From the NCBI GenBank assembly GCA_902788315.1, contig CADAJS010000003.1, forward strand, positions 60,581 to 124,580: a DNA stretch of 64,000 nt, given 5' to 3'. The notes under the pieces are model-generated. The model worked only from the letters and a program-made list of their open reading frames with translations. It was not told the origin of the DNA and ran no database searches. Origin of the DNA: an uncultured Bacteroidales bacterium. Its GTDB lineage: Bacteria; Bacteroidota; Bacteroidia; Bacteroidales; Bacteroidaceae. Numbering within the stretch: position 1 is the stretch's first letter; each line of letters opens with the position of its first letter. Below are positions 40,181 through 49,811 of this stretch, in pieces. Made by a program: the position numbers and the translations under genes.

Positions 40181-41302
40181 ATGAACAGAAGAGACTTCCT
40201 TGCCCTTTCGGCCGCCGGCGTGGCCCAGATGACCCTCCTAGGCCGTATTGCAGCCAAGACACAGACGCCAGGCACACAGACGGACTATAACATCGTCATC
40301 CTGGGTGACACGCACTATGACACCGAACCGGCCGATGTATATCACGCCAAGTATGTGGACCCGAACGAGAGCTCCAACCGCCTGCACCGGGCCGAGTTCG
40401 TGCGCAACGGAGAGATGTGGCGCAGCCGCTGCCCGAAGCTGCTCAAGCGTGCAGCCAAGCTCGTGGACGACAAGACACGCTTCGTGCTCCAGCTGGGCGA
40501 TCTCGTGCAGGGCGACTGCGGCGACCCGGAGATTCACGAGACGATGCTCACCGATGCCATACGGCTCATCAAGCAAAGCGTATGCGGCAGTCTGCCCTTC
40601 GTCACCGTAGTGGGCAATCACGACATTCGCGGCACGAAGGCCAAGGAATGCTACCACCGTTTCATGCCTCCCGTCATGTCGCGCGAACTGGGCACCTCTG
40701 TCACCGACACGTCGTTCCGCTTCACCATGGGCGACGATGTGTTCATCGTCATTGACTTTAACGATCCGGATGCAGCCCTGTTCGACCGCATGCTCGACGA
40801 TTCGCAGGGGGCCCGCCACACGTTCATCGTCTCCCACGGCACCCTGTTCCCGGCCGTGAATGCCTACCCGTGCTGGTATCTCTACGGCGGGCAGAAGAAG
40901 CCGGCCAACCCGGAGTTGCACAAGCATTTCGTGGCACGCTTTGCCCAGCGCAACACCATCTACCTCTGCGGACACACTCATCTGACAGAGTTCCTGGACT
41001 GGCAGGGCGAAGGAGGCCGCATCACACAGATGACCATGAACAGCGTATGGGCAAAGAAGGAATACGGCAACTACCGCATCCTGCGCGAGGGTGCAGGACA
41101 ATATGGACTCATCTCTGACAGCGAGAAGGCACGCAAGGCCGGAACGCCCGAGCTATACGCTCCGTTCCAGCCAGGCGTCAGACAGTATTCCGTATCGCCG
41201 GCCGCCGGCTCGTACAAGCTGAGCGTCTCGCCCACAAGCGTCACGGTGGACTTCCATGCCGGATGCGCCAAACAGGTAAGCCACCGCTTTGTGCTCAGAT
41301 AG
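40181..41302 (+). CDS. Tat-exported calcineurin-like metallophosphoesterase
   Basis: 373 residues from the ATG at 40181. The N-terminus MNRRDFLALSAAGVAQM is a twin-arginine signal, so the enzyme is exported folded. The metal-binding blocks are in order: GDTHYD, LGDLVQGD, GNHDIRG, SHGTLFP and CGHTHLTEF. The substrate is not known; neighbours suggest envelope work. The ATG at 40100 is rejected since it overlaps the -7 element. The last ~60 residues form a beta-rich domain (YSVSPAAGSYKLSVSPTSVTV). Confidence 0.85.
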   Translation: MNRRDFLALSAAGVAQMTLLGRIAAKTQTPGTQTDYNIVILGDTHYDTEPADVYHAKYVDPNESSNRLHRAEFVRNGEMWRSRCPKLLKRAAKLVDDKTRFVLQLGDLVQGDCGDPEIHETMLTDAIRLIKQSVCGSLPFVTVVGNHDIRGTKAKECYHRFMPPVMSRELGTSVTDTSFRFTMGDDVFIVIDFNDPDAALFDRMLDDSQGARHTFIVSHGTLFPAVNAYPCWYLYGGQKKPANPELHKHFVARFAQRNTIYLCGHTHLTEFLDWQGEGGRITQMTMNSVWAKKEYGNYRILREGAGQYGLISDSEKARKAGTPELYAPFQPGVRQYSVSPAAGSYKLSVSPTSVTVDFHAGCAKQVSHRFVLR

Positions 41303-41339
41303 GAGCAGTCGCAGAGAATGACAAAGGGGTAGTCGGGCC

Positions 41340-42014
41340 CTATCCCTGCATGCCGTCTTGCACGTCCGAAGGCCTCGCCTCTTCGGCGAAAACCGTGTCG
41401 AAGATGGAGCGGAGCCGGGCTTCGTCCCGGATAATGTCACGGAGCCGACGAAGGGGTGCTTCGTTGGGCGAGCCGGGGATAAGCAGACAGAGGTAGCCCC
41501 CCTCGGCATACTTCTCGTGGAGATGCTCCACGGTGCGCCGCCAATGGCCTTCCAGGTCCAGCTCGGGATAATGGGAAAGGCTGAACTGGACGGTGCGGCG
41601 TATGATAGTTTCGGGAACAATCATACGATCGGCTTCGGCCACAAGGCGGCCGTAGATGCTCCTGGGAGGGGTCTTTGCCGACGCGCGGTGGTCTTCTGCC
41701 GCCTGGGCGACGGTCTCTATCTCTTCCGCCGTGAACCACTCCGTGATCCGTTTGTCGGCACGGATGATACGTCCGCTTTCCAGATGGTGTGTCTGCCGGT
41801 CCACGGCCAAGCCCAGGTCGTGACAGGCGGCTGCCGCAAGGAGCATCTCCTCGCTGATATCATACTGCCGGCCCATCGACAGCGCACGCTCGACGACAGC
41901 CAGGGCGTGGTCCTCCCGGTGGGCTTTGTCGAAGGCTGCATATCGGGGGATGACTTCCCCGTAAATGTAGCGGCGAAGGCTTTCTCTTATCATAGGGCTA
42001 CAGGACTTAGACAT
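41340..42014 (-). CDS. HD-domain phosphohydrolase
   Basis: 224 residues. AFDKAHREDHALAVVERAL, AAACHDLGLAVDR, HHLESGRIIRADKRI and AEADRMIVPE give the His/His-Asp/Asp ligands of the HD superfamily. Members hydrolyse nucleotides or phosphates with divalent metal; substrate unknown. It lies 50 bases downstream of the GT2 gene and ends 37 bases from the convergent phosphoesterase. Confidence 0.8.
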   Translation of the reverse strand: MSKSCSPMIRESLRRYIYGEVIPRYAAFDKAHREDHALAVVERALSMGRQYDISEEMLLAAAACHDLGLAVDRQTHHLESGRIIRADKRITEWFTAEEIETVAQAAEDHRASAKTPPRSIYGRLVAEADRMIVPETIIRRTVQFSLSHYPELDLEGHWRRTVEHLHEKYAEGGYLCLLIPGSPNEAPLRRLRDIIRDEARLRSIFDTVFAEEARPSDVQDGMQG

Positions 42015-42065
42015 GATTCACATGGTGGGGCGACGAAGAAGAAACACGCCCCCCGCCACGGAACC

Positions 42066-42803
42066 TCAGAGGTTAGAGCCCTCCACGTCGTAGCGGATAT
42101 AGCGGCTCTTCATCCAGCGGAAAGCGAAGCAGTCCATGAACGGACCGACGGAGCGGTTGCGGAAGCTGAACTTCGACTTGCCGGCCACCCGCGGGAAGTG
42201 GCGCACGGGAATCTGTGCCACACGCCCCTCCTGCAGCATCACCAGCGCAGGCAGGAAACGGTGCATGCCCCGGAAGAAGGGGATGCGGCGTGCCACGTCG
42301 GTGTGCAGCACTTTGAGCGGGCAGCCCGTGTCCTGGGCCGTGTCGCCCGTCATCATGCGACGGAAGCGGTTGGCAATGCGCGACTGAATGCGTTTCCAGC
42401 GGGTGTCCTTGCGTCCCACACGGATGCCGGTGACCAGTTCATGGTCGGGGGCCTCGGCCAGGAGCAGGTTGAAGTCCTCGGGCGACGTCTGGAGGTCGGC
42501 ATCGATATATCCCACATACGGACTTTCACAATAGTCGATGCCCGCCTTGATGGCAGCGCTCAGTCCGGCATTATGGGCAAAGCTGATATAAAAGAAGTTC
42601 GCGTGTCGCGCACACATCTCGCGCAGGAAGGACAGGCTGGCGTCGGCCGAGCCATCGTTCACGAAAAGCACACAGGCAGGCATCGATGCCGTGGGGAGAT
42701 AATCGGTGAAAGCCCGCTCCAGCGCCGGCATGTTAGCCTCCTCGTTATATACGGGCACGATGATGGTAAACTGGTATTCAGAAGTCTTGTTCGTCATATT
42801 CAT
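42066..42803 (-). CDS. GT2 family glycosyltransferase (ArnC/DPM1-like)
   Basis: 245 residues from the ATG at 42803, chosen because the -7 element lies just upstream at 42820. IIVPVYNEEANMPAL, VNDGSADASLSF, AGLSAAIKAGIDYC, GYIDADLQTSPEDF and the KFSFRNR region are typical of polyprenyl-phosphate glycosyltransferases. No C-terminal membrane helices are present. It may charge undecaprenyl phosphate with the sugar used by the ArnT-like enzyme. Confidence 0.85.
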   Translation of the reverse strand: MNMTNKTSEYQFTIIVPVYNEEANMPALERAFTDYLPTASMPACVLFVNDGSADASLSFLREMCARHANFFYISFAHNAGLSAAIKAGIDYCESPYVGYIDADLQTSPEDFNLLLAEAPDHELVTGIRVGRKDTRWKRIQSRIANRFRRMMTGDTAQDTGCPLKVLHTDVARRIPFFRGMHRFLPALVMLQEGRVAQIPVRHFPRVAGKSKFSFRNRSVGPFMDCFAFRWMKSRYIRYDVEGSNL

Positions 42804-42819
42804 TATTAAATATTGGGTG

Positions 42820-42827
42820 CAAAGGTA
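42820..42827 (-). promoter_or_regulatory. -7 element of the GT2 gene
   Basis: TACCTTTG on the minus strand, 16 bases before the ATG at 42803. The -33 box is unclear. Confidence 0.45.
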
Positions 42828-43068
42828 AGGCATTTTTTTCAAATACGACGCCACATGCCACGTTTTGTGGTGCAGGAGGAAACGTTTTTAGCCGGAATGG
42901 ACAAGGAGCCGGGCCACACGCCTCGCCTGTCGGACGGCAAAGCGGCCGAGGCAGTAAAATGGAACAAGATGGCAAGCGAACATCCCGATGACAGCGAAGA
43001 ATTGTCCACCCTCAGACTCAAACGCGAGGGAATGATCAGCTATTAAAGCAGAGAAGCATCACTTCCCA

Positions 43069-43076
43069 TATCTTTA
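43069..43076 (+). promoter_or_regulatory. Weak -7 element before locus C
   Basis: TATCTTTA differs by one base from TAnnTTTG and is placed relative to the 22-bp array as at loci A and B. Confidence 0.25.
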
Positions 43077-43102
43077 CACTCCGCTCTACACAGGTTGAAA
43101 CA

Positions 43103-43190
43103 GAACGCGAACAAGCCCGACGCAGCACGCCTCGCAGGCAGATGCAACGTGCCCCGCCGACCAACGGAACGTGCTCCTCCGAGCCGAAAA
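43103..43190 (+). repeat. 22-bp tandem array, locus C
   Basis: Four diverged units start at 43103, 43125, 43147 and 43169. The second has GCACGCCTCG; the third ACGTGCCCCGCCGACC, close to GCACGCCCCACCGCCC of locus A. Confidence 0.7.
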
Positions 43191-43626
43191 TGCAGCGAGA
43201 ATCGCGCAAACGCGAGCAAGGGACAGAGTAAACAGAAAATTGCGAATTTTCGGAGCAACTGATCTACAACGTATTACATGATAAAGACCGAGCAAAACGG
43301 GGAGTTTCGGGGCGAAAATGGGGCGTTTTGAGCACTTTTTCGGGACACCCTTGAGAAGAGGACGCAAACAGCAATCTTCCGAAAAGAGGACAAATCAGAG
43401 CAGCCGCAAACCATTTTCAAGACTTACAGACAGAACGTCGCCCATACCTCATCCCTCCGTCGGCCTTCCCTCCGTCGCTGCATCCCTCCGTCGCTGTGCT
43501 CCCCAATCGCTGGCGCCCGACTTGCGATTGCCCCAAATGCTCCGCTTCTAACGGGCATTTGCCCGAAGGGGAAGGAACCCGAAAAAGGAAATCAGGCATC
43601 CCACGGACAATAATTTGAAAGGAAAC

Positions 43627-43658
43627 CTTGCATACGTGAAATAATTTTTCTAACTTTG
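43627..43658 (+). promoter_or_regulatory. Promoter of the MFS transporter
   Basis: CTTG (43627-43630), 20 bases, TAACTTTG (43651-43658); leader about 25 bases. Confidence 0.65.
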
Positions 43659-43690
43659 TTCCGCAGAAACAAACTTTTATACAGAATAAT

Positions 43691-44848
43691 ATGAAAAAGA
43701 ATTCCCGCCTGACACTCATCCCGGTGATGCTGTGCTTCTTTGCCATGGGGTTCGTGGACCTCGTGGGTATCGCCTCCAACTATGTAAAGGCCGACTTCCA
43801 GTTGAACGACGCCACGGCCAACATTTTTCCCTCGCTGGTATTCTTTTGGTTCCTGATATTCGGTGTGCCCACGGGCATGCTGATGAACCGTATCGGACGC
43901 AAGAAGACGGTGATGCTCTCGATGCTGCTCACGGTGGCTGCCCTAGTCATTCCGCTCCTCCACTACTCGTTTGCCACGATGGCCATCGCCTTCTCGCTCC
44001 TGGGTATTGGCAACGCCATCATGCAGACGTCGCTCAACCCGCTCGTAGCCTCCATTACCGGCGGGAAGAACCTCAGCTCGACGTTGACCTTCGGCCAGTT
44101 TATCAAGGCCATCGCCTCGTTCGTGGCTCCCTACCTGGCCATGTGGGGCGCCACCCAGGCGATTCCCACCGCCGGACTGGACTGGCGCGTGCTCTTCGGC
44201 ATCTTCCTTGTGGTGGGCGCCGCAGCCATGCTGCTGCTTGGCCTGACACCGATCGAAGAGGAGAAAGCCGAGGGCCGTCCCTCCACGTTCGCTGAGTGCC
44301 TGAGCATGCTGGGCACGCCCGTCGTGTTGCTCTCGTTCCTGGCCATCGTGTGCCATGTGGGCATCGATGTGGGCGTGAACACCACCGCACCGAAGATCCT
44401 GATGGAGCGCCTGGGCCTGTCGCTCAACGAGGCGGCCAAGGCCACTTCGCTCTACTTTGCCTTCCGTACGCTGGGCTGCCTCTCGGGCGCAGCCATCCTG
44501 CGCATGATGAAGGGGCGCACCTTCTTTGCTATCTCAATGGCTTTGATGGCCATCTCACTGCTGCTGCTCTTCACCGAGCACAGCCAGATGATGCTCTACG
44601 TGGCCATCGCACTGGCCGGGCTGGGCAACTCGAACCTCTTCTCCATCATCATGGCCAACGCCATGACATCCGTGCCCGAGAAACAGAACGAGGTGAGCGG
44701 CCTGATGATCATGGGTATCGTGGGCGGTGCCATCTTCCCTCCCGTAATGGGCTTCATGAGCGACCAGTTCGGACAGGCAGGCGCCATCCTCATCCTAGCA
44801 CTCGGCGCCATGTACCTGTTCACCTATATCAGGGTAATCAAGGACTGA
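43691..44848 (+). CDS. MFS sugar transporter (FucP/GlcP-like)
   Basis: 385 residues with about 12 membrane segments. GFVDLVGIASNYVKADFQL, FGVPTGMLMNRIGRKKTVML (MFS signature between TM2 and TM3), GIGNAIMQTSLNPLVA and GLGNSNLFSIIMANAM fit the FucP-type branch. Substrate is probably a monosaccharide; it is upstream of the rhamnose operon but has its own promoter and 160 bases of spacing, so a link to rhamnose is inferred only. Confidence 0.8.
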   Translation: MKKNSRLTLIPVMLCFFAMGFVDLVGIASNYVKADFQLNDATANIFPSLVFFWFLIFGVPTGMLMNRIGRKKTVMLSMLLTVAALVIPLLHYSFATMAIAFSLLGIGNAIMQTSLNPLVASITGGKNLSSTLTFGQFIKAIASFVAPYLAMWGATQAIPTAGLDWRVLFGIFLVVGAAAMLLLGLTPIEEEKAEGRPSTFAECLSMLGTPVVLLSFLAIVCHVGIDVGVNTTAPKILMERLGLSLNEAAKATSLYFAFRTLGCLSGAAILRMMKGRTFFAISMALMAISLLLLFTEHSQMMLYVAIALAGLGNSNLFSIIMANAMTSVPEKQNEVSGLMIMGIVGGAIFPPVMGFMSDQFGQAGAILILALGAMYLFTYIRVIKD

Positions 44849-44940
44849 GCAACCGCATGTCCCAGACGAAACGTCCCATGTCTGGCGACAACGACTTCAG
44901 ACGAAACATCGTCAAAGAGATAAAATTGCTCGCCATTTTA

Positions 44941-44972
44941 CTTGGAGGAACAGGAAAAAAAACGTAACTTCG
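44941..44972 (+). promoter_or_regulatory. Promoter of the rhamnose operon
   Basis: CTTG (44941-44944), 20 bases, TAACTTCG (44965-44972), one base off TAnnTTTG. No clear AraC-type half-sites were identified by eye. Confidence 0.5.
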
Positions 44973-45010
44973 CAGGACGAAACACATCATTACATACAAA
45001 AACAGACTAT

Positions 45011-46480
45011 ATGAACAACACCACCAACTTCTTTGCAGTGGACCTGGGCGCTACCAGCGGACGCACCATCCTGGGTTCCATCATTGACGGCAAACTGCAA
45101 CAAAGAGAACTGACCCGCTTCCCCAACCACATCATCCAGACGGGCGGACGCTTCTACTGGGACATCTATGCTCTCTACAACGAGATAATCCGCGGCCTGA
45201 AGACCGTAGCCGAGGAAGGCATCCAGCTGACCAGCATCGGCATCGACACATGGGGCTGTGACTTCCTCTACGTGGGCAAGGATGGAGCCATCCTGCGCAA
45301 TCCACGCTGCTACCGCGACCCGCACACCGAGGGAGCCATGGAGGAATACTTTAAGCTAGTGCCCAAGGAGAAGGTGTACGAGAAGACGGGAATCCAGTTC
45401 ATGAACTTCAACTCGCTCTTCCAGCTGGCCACCATGCGACGCAACCACGACTCGGCACTCGAAGTGGCAGACAAGATACTCTTCATCCCCGACGCACTGA
45501 TGTACATGCTCACGGGAGAGGCCGTATGCGAATACACCGTGCTGAGCACAAGCCAGATGCTCGACCCGCGCACAAAGAAGATAGACCCCGAGCTGATCGA
45601 CGTCATCGGCCTGAAGGAAAGCCAGTTCGGACGCTATGTAAACCCGAGCGACCCCGTGGGCACGCTGACACCGGAGGTGCAGAAGATGACGGGTCTGGGC
45701 CCCGTGCCCGTGGTGGCAGTGGCCGGGCACGACACCGGCGCCGCAGTGGCCGCCGTACCGGCACAGGACGAGCGCTATGCCTACCTGAGCTGCGGTACAT
45801 GGAGCCTGCTGGGCATCGAGACACGAGACGCCATTATCAACGAGAAGAGTTTCCAGTATAACTTTACCAACGAAGGCGGCATCGAGGGCACCACCCGCTT
45901 CCTGAAGAACATCTGCGGCATGTGGCTCCTGGAGCGTTGCCGACAGGAGTGGACCGACGCGCCGAAGGACGTGAACCAGATCAACCGCGACGCCATGACG
46001 GCCGAGCCTTTCCGCTCGTTCATCAACCCCGACGACCCGCGCTTTGCCAACCCGGAGAGTATGATCGAGGCCATCAAGGGATACTGCCAGGAGACAGGCC
46101 AGCCCGTGCCCGAGACCTATCAGCAAACGGCACGCTGCATCTTCGAGAGCCTGGCACTGCGCTACCGTCAGGTAGTGGGATACCTGCGCGAACTGGCCCC
46201 CTTCCCCATCGAGAAGCTGCACGTCATCGGTGGCGGCACATACAACCAATACCTCATGCAGATGGCTGCCGACAGCCTGGGCATGCCCGTGCTGACGGGC
46301 CCCGTGGAGGGAACAGCCATCGGCAACATCATGCTGCAGGCCAAGGCTGCCGGACTCGTGAGCGACATCTACGACATGCGACGCATCATCGCACAGAGCA
46401 TCGAGATGAAGACCTACCAGCCCAAAGACCGTGAAGCATGGGACGCCGCATACGAGAGATTCGAGAAGATAACCAAATAA
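45011..46480 (+). CDS. rhaB: L-rhamnulokinase RhaB
   Basis: 489 residues from the ATG at 45011; the longer frame overlaps the promoter. It phosphorylates L-rhamnulose at O1. FFAVDLGATSGRTILG (phosphate loop), SIGIDTWGCDFLYV, GHDTGAAVAAVPA, YLSCGTWSLLGIE and HVIGGGTYNQYLMQM are FGGY-kinase/RhaB motifs. It is the first gene of rhaB-rhaA-rhaT-rhaD, the same order as in Bacteroides. Confidence 0.95.
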   Translation: MNNTTNFFAVDLGATSGRTILGSIIDGKLQQRELTRFPNHIIQTGGRFYWDIYALYNEIIRGLKTVAEEGIQLTSIGIDTWGCDFLYVGKDGAILRNPRCYRDPHTEGAMEEYFKLVPKEKVYEKTGIQFMNFNSLFQLATMRRNHDSALEVADKILFIPDALMYMLTGEAVCEYTVLSTSQMLDPRTKKIDPELIDVIGLKESQFGRYVNPSDPVGTLTPEVQKMTGLGPVPVVAVAGHDTGAAVAAVPAQDERYAYLSCGTWSLLGIETRDAIINEKSFQYNFTNEGGIEGTTRFLKNICGMWLLERCRQEWTDAPKDVNQINRDAMTAEPFRSFINPDDPRFANPESMIEAIKGYCQETGQPVPETYQQTARCIFESLALRYRQVVGYLRELAPFPIEKLHVIGGGTYNQYLMQMAADSLGMPVLTGPVEGTAIGNIMLQAKAAGLVSDIYDMRRIIAQSIEMKTYQPKDREAWDAAYERFEKITK

Positions 46481-46555
46481 CTCACGCGAACGAAAGAAGT
46501 CGCAGACCAAGAAACAGAGAAATACAATAACCCATAAACTAAAAAACAGAAAGAA

Positions 46556-47809
46556 ATGAAAAGCGAGAAAATCACGAAGGCCTACGAACTGGCCAAGGAA
46601 CGCTATGCCGAGTATGGCATCGACACAGAGAAAGTATTGGCACAGTTGCAGGACTTCCACCTGAGCATGCACTGCTGGCAGGCCGACGACGTAAGCGGTT
46701 TCGAGGTACAGGCCGGCGCCCTCTCGGGCGGAATCCAGAGTACAGGTAACTATCCCGGCAAGGCACGCAACATCGACGAACTGCGCGCCGACATCCTCAA
46801 GGCAAAGAGCCTCATCCCCGGCACACACAGACTGAACCTGCACGAAATCTATGGAGACTTCAAGGGCAAGGTAGTGGACCGCGACGAAGTGACGGTCGAT
46901 TACTTCAAGAGCTGGATCGAGTGGGGCAAGGAGAACGACACAAAGCTGGACTTCAACAGCACGTCCTTCTCTCACCCGAAGAGCGGCAACCTCACGCTGG
47001 CCAACCCCGACAAGAGCATCCGCGACTTCTGGATCGAGCATACAAAGCGCTGCCGCGACATCTCGAACGCCATCGGCGAAGCACAGAACGACCCCTGTAT
47101 CATGAACCTGTGGGTGCATGACGGATGCAAGGACCAGAGCGTGAACCACTATCTCTATCGCCAGCTGCTGAAGGAGTCGCTGGACGAAATCTTTGCCAAG
47201 AAGCAGCCCATGATGAAGGACAGCATCGAGGGCAAGGTGTTCGGCATCGGACTGGAAAGCTTCACCGTGGGCAGCCACGACTTCTACACGGCATACGCTG
47301 CCAAGAACAACACCCTGCTGACCATCGACACGGGCCACTACCATCCCACAGAAAGCCCCGCCGACAAGGTGAGCGCAGTGCTGCAGTTCGTGCCCGAGCT
47401 GATGCTCCACGTGAGCCGCCCCATCCGCTGGGACAGCGACCACGTGACGCTGATGGACGACCCGACACTGGAGCTCTTCCAGGAAATCGTACGCGCCAAG
47501 GCACTCGACCGAGTACACTACGGCCTGGACTACTTCGACGGCAGCATCAACCGCGTAGGCGCTTACGTAACCGGTTCGCGTGCCGCTCAGAAGTGCATGA
47601 CCCGCGCCCTGCTGGAGCCCTCCGCACTGATTGGCAAGTATGAGCTCGAAGGCAAGACATTCCAGAACCTGGCCATGCTCGAGGAGATGAAGGCACTGCC
47701 CTGGAACGCCGTCTATGACGAGTTCTGCCAGCGCAACGACGTGCCCGTGGGCACCGACTTCATCGCTGAGATTGAGCAGTACGAGGCCAACGTGACCAGC
47801 AAGCGATAA
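46556..47809 (+). CDS. rhaA: L-rhamnose isomerase RhaA
   Basis: 417 residues, standard length. It converts L-rhamnose to L-rhamnulose with Mn2+. QDFHLSMHCWQADDVSGFE, HRLNLHEIYGDF, LDFNSTSFSHPKSG, NLWVHDGCKD and DTGHYHPTES are diagnostic and contain the metal ligands. It lies 75 bases after rhaB. Confidence 0.96.
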   Translation: MKSEKITKAYELAKERYAEYGIDTEKVLAQLQDFHLSMHCWQADDVSGFEVQAGALSGGIQSTGNYPGKARNIDELRADILKAKSLIPGTHRLNLHEIYGDFKGKVVDRDEVTVDYFKSWIEWGKENDTKLDFNSTSFSHPKSGNLTLANPDKSIRDFWIEHTKRCRDISNAIGEAQNDPCIMNLWVHDGCKDQSVNHYLYRQLLKESLDEIFAKKQPMMKDSIEGKVFGIGLESFTVGSHDFYTAYAAKNNTLLTIDTGHYHPTESPADKVSAVLQFVPELMLHVSRPIRWDSDHVTLMDDPTLELFQEIVRAKALDRVHYGLDYFDGSINRVGAYVTGSRAAQKCMTRALLEPSALIGKYELEGKTFQNLAMLEEMKALPWNAVYDEFCQRNDVPVGTDFIAEIEQYEANVTSKR

Positions 47810-47822
47810 GAAGCACACACAC

Positions 47823-47853
47823 CTCCCCTGCCCTCCCCGGGAGAGCAGGGGAG
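47823..47853. repeat. GC palindrome between rhaA and rhaT
   Basis: CTCCCCTGC (47823-47831) pairs perfectly with GCAGGGGAG (47845-47853), with an inner CTCCCCGGGAG. No T-tract follows, so it may stabilise or partly attenuate rather than end the transcript. It belongs to the CCCTCCCC family. Confidence 0.55.
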
Positions 47854-47891
47854 AATTATATTATTCAGTATAAACTAAAAACGCAGAGACT

Positions 47892-48926
47892 ATGTCAATC
47901 ATCATCGGACTACTAATAATCGCCATCGGCGCCTTCTGCCAGTCGAGCAGCTACGTGCCCATCAACCGCATCAAGGAATGGAGCTGGGAAAGCTACTGGA
48001 TAGTACAGGGCGTGTTTGCCTGGCTGGTGTTCCCCCTCCTGGGAGCCCTGCTGGCAGTACCTTCGGGTGAATCGCTCTTCGGTCTGTTTGCCCAGGCACC
48101 CTCATTCAATCTGTGGATGACCATCTTCTTCGGTATACTGTGGGGCGTGGGCGGCCTGACATTTGGCCTCTCCATGCGCTATCTGGGCGTAGCACTGGGC
48201 CAGAGTATCGCACTGGGCACCTGTGCCGCACTGGGTACCATCATGGGGCCCGTGCTGCTGAATATCTTCTTCCCTGAGCTGAACGCACTGCAGTCACTCA
48301 CGGCAGCCGTGCTAATCGGCGTGGCTGTGACCCTGCTGGGAATCGCTATCATCGGCGTGGCTGGCTCGATGAAGAGTGCTTCGCTGTCGGAGGAGGAGAA
48401 GAAGGCAGCCGTCAAGGACTTCAACTTCCCCAAGGGACTGACCATCGCCCTGCTCGCCGGCTTCATGAGCGGCTGCTTCAACGTGGGCCTGGAGTTTGGC
48501 AAGGACATCAACTTCGGCGAACTGACCGATCCAATGTTCCGCACGCTGCCCGCCACACTGCTTGTCACGCTGGGTGGCTTTGTGACGAATGCCATCTACT
48601 GCTTCTATCAGAACCAGAAGAACAAGACATGGGGCGACTACGGCAAGACCGCCGTATGGGGCAACAACCTGCTCTTCTGCGCGCTGGCCGGAGCATTGTG
48701 GTACAGCCAGTTCTTCGGACTCTCGCTGGGCCGCTCGTTCTTCGAGGCTGGCAGCGCCATGGACACGCTCTCCTTCTGTATCCTGATGGCTCTCAACGTG
48801 ACGTTCTCCAACGTCTGGGGCATCATCCTCAAGGAATGGAAGGGATGCAACAGCAAGACCATCACGGTGCTTGTATGCGGCATCATCGTTCTTATCTTCA
48901 GCACATTCGTGCCTCAACTACTGTAA
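47892..48926 (+). CDS. rhaT: L-rhamnose/H+ symporter RhaT
   Basis: 344 residues with about ten membrane segments: GLLIIAIGAFCQSSSYVPINRIKEWSWESYW at the start, GVGGLTFGLSMRYLGVALGQSIALG and GFMSGCFNVGLEFGK follow the RhaT family. It imports L-rhamnose with protons. It is third in the operon, 82 bases after rhaA and 9 bases before rhaD. Confidence 0.95.
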   Translation: MSIIIGLLIIAIGAFCQSSSYVPINRIKEWSWESYWIVQGVFAWLVFPLLGALLAVPSGESLFGLFAQAPSFNLWMTIFFGILWGVGGLTFGLSMRYLGVALGQSIALGTCAALGTIMGPVLLNIFFPELNALQSLTAAVLIGVAVTLLGIAIIGVAGSMKSASLSEEEKKAAVKDFNFPKGLTIALLAGFMSGCFNVGLEFGKDINFGELTDPMFRTLPATLLVTLGGFVTNAIYCFYQNQKNKTWGDYGKTAVWGNNLLFCALAGALWYSQFFGLSLGRSFFEAGSAMDTLSFCILMALNVTFSNVWGIILKEWKGCNSKTITVLVCGIIVLIFSTFVPQLL

Positions 48927-48935
48927 TCAGACGAA

Positions 48936-49757
48936 ATGAAAAGTATCTTAGACAACCGTCCGGCACTCAAGGCCGTGATTGATGACGTAGCCGAAGTGAC
49001 CGGCTACCTGTGGCAGAAAGGATGGGCCGAGCGTAACGGCGGCAACATCACCGTAAACATCACCGAATATGTGGACAGCGAGATTGCCTCGCTGCCTGCA
49101 CTGGCTCCCGCCCGGCAGATAGGAAAAGTGCTCCCCGCGCTGAAGGGCAAGTACTTCTATGCCAAGGGCACGGGCAAGCGCATGCGCGACTTGGCCCGAT
49201 GGCCCATGAAGAACGGAGCAATCATCCGCATCTGCGACGACTGTGCATCCTATGAGATTATTGCCGACGAACCCGTGATGCCGACGAGCGAACTGCCGTC
49301 GCACCTGGCCCTGCAGAACTACCTGCTTGAGACTGGCAGCACGTACAAAGCCACGCTGCACACCCACCCCATCGAATTGGTGGCCATGTCGCACATCGAG
49401 CGTTTCCTGCGCCCCGGCGAGATGACACGCGTGCTATGGTCAATGATTCCCGAGACACTGGCCTTCGCCCCTCTGGGTATCGGCATCGTGCCTTACAAGT
49501 TGCCGGGCAGCGTGGAGCTGGCCGACGCTACGCTGGAACAGATCAAGGAGCACGACGTGGTGCTCTGGGAGAAGCATGGCACGGTAGCCGTGGGCACGGA
49601 CATCATGGATGCCTTTGACCAGACCGACGTGCTCTGCAAGGCTGCCAACATCTACATGTGCGCCCGCTCTATGGGCTCCGAACCCGACGGCATGACCGAG
49701 GAGGCCATGCGCGAGGTGCAGGAGGTATTCCATCTGCCCAAGAAGCGTCCGTGCTGA
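48936..49757 (+). CDS. rhaD: Rhamnulose-1-phosphate aldolase RhaD
   Basis: 273 residues, class II aldolase. It splits L-rhamnulose 1-phosphate to DHAP and L-lactaldehyde. Zn2+ ligands are His142 and His144 (LHTHPIEL) and His214 (WEKHGTVAVG); Glu119 is the likely catalytic acid. ERNGGNITVNI and AKGTGKRMRDL bind phosphate. In Bacteroides the next genes are a lactaldehyde reductase and the regulator rhaR; neither is present here. Confidence 0.95.
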   Translation: MKSILDNRPALKAVIDDVAEVTGYLWQKGWAERNGGNITVNITEYVDSEIASLPALAPARQIGKVLPALKGKYFYAKGTGKRMRDLARWPMKNGAIIRICDDCASYEIIADEPVMPTSELPSHLALQNYLLETGSTYKATLHTHPIELVAMSHIERFLRPGEMTRVLWSMIPETLAFAPLGIGIVPYKLPGSVELADATLEQIKEHDVVLWEKHGTVAVGTDIMDAFDQTDVLCKAANIYMCARSMGSEPDGMTEEAMREVQEVFHLPKKRPC

Positions 49758-49811
49758 ACGACGGCGGCAGACACCTGTGTACAGCAAGAATAACAGATCA
49801 CGCCAAGACAC

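Larger units (their letters stand above)
42804..43690. other. 887-base stretch without a confident gene
   Basis: It holds the GT2 promoter, a weak plus-strand frame (42855-43046, product starting MPRFVVQEETFLAGMDKEPG, unrecognised), a TATCTTTA element, the 22-bp array of locus C, a GAAAATT-GCG-AATTTTC hairpin near 43215, three CCCTCCGTCG repeats (43459-43500), and the MFS promoter. Other frames look random. Confidence 0.55.

Noticed and set aside
43086..43367. Minus-strand frame of 93 codons
   Set aside because: No homology-like features or start signal; it crosses the 22-bp array.
45356..47818. Minus-strand open frame of 820 codons over rhaB-rhaA
   Set aside because: Antisense to two certain genes.
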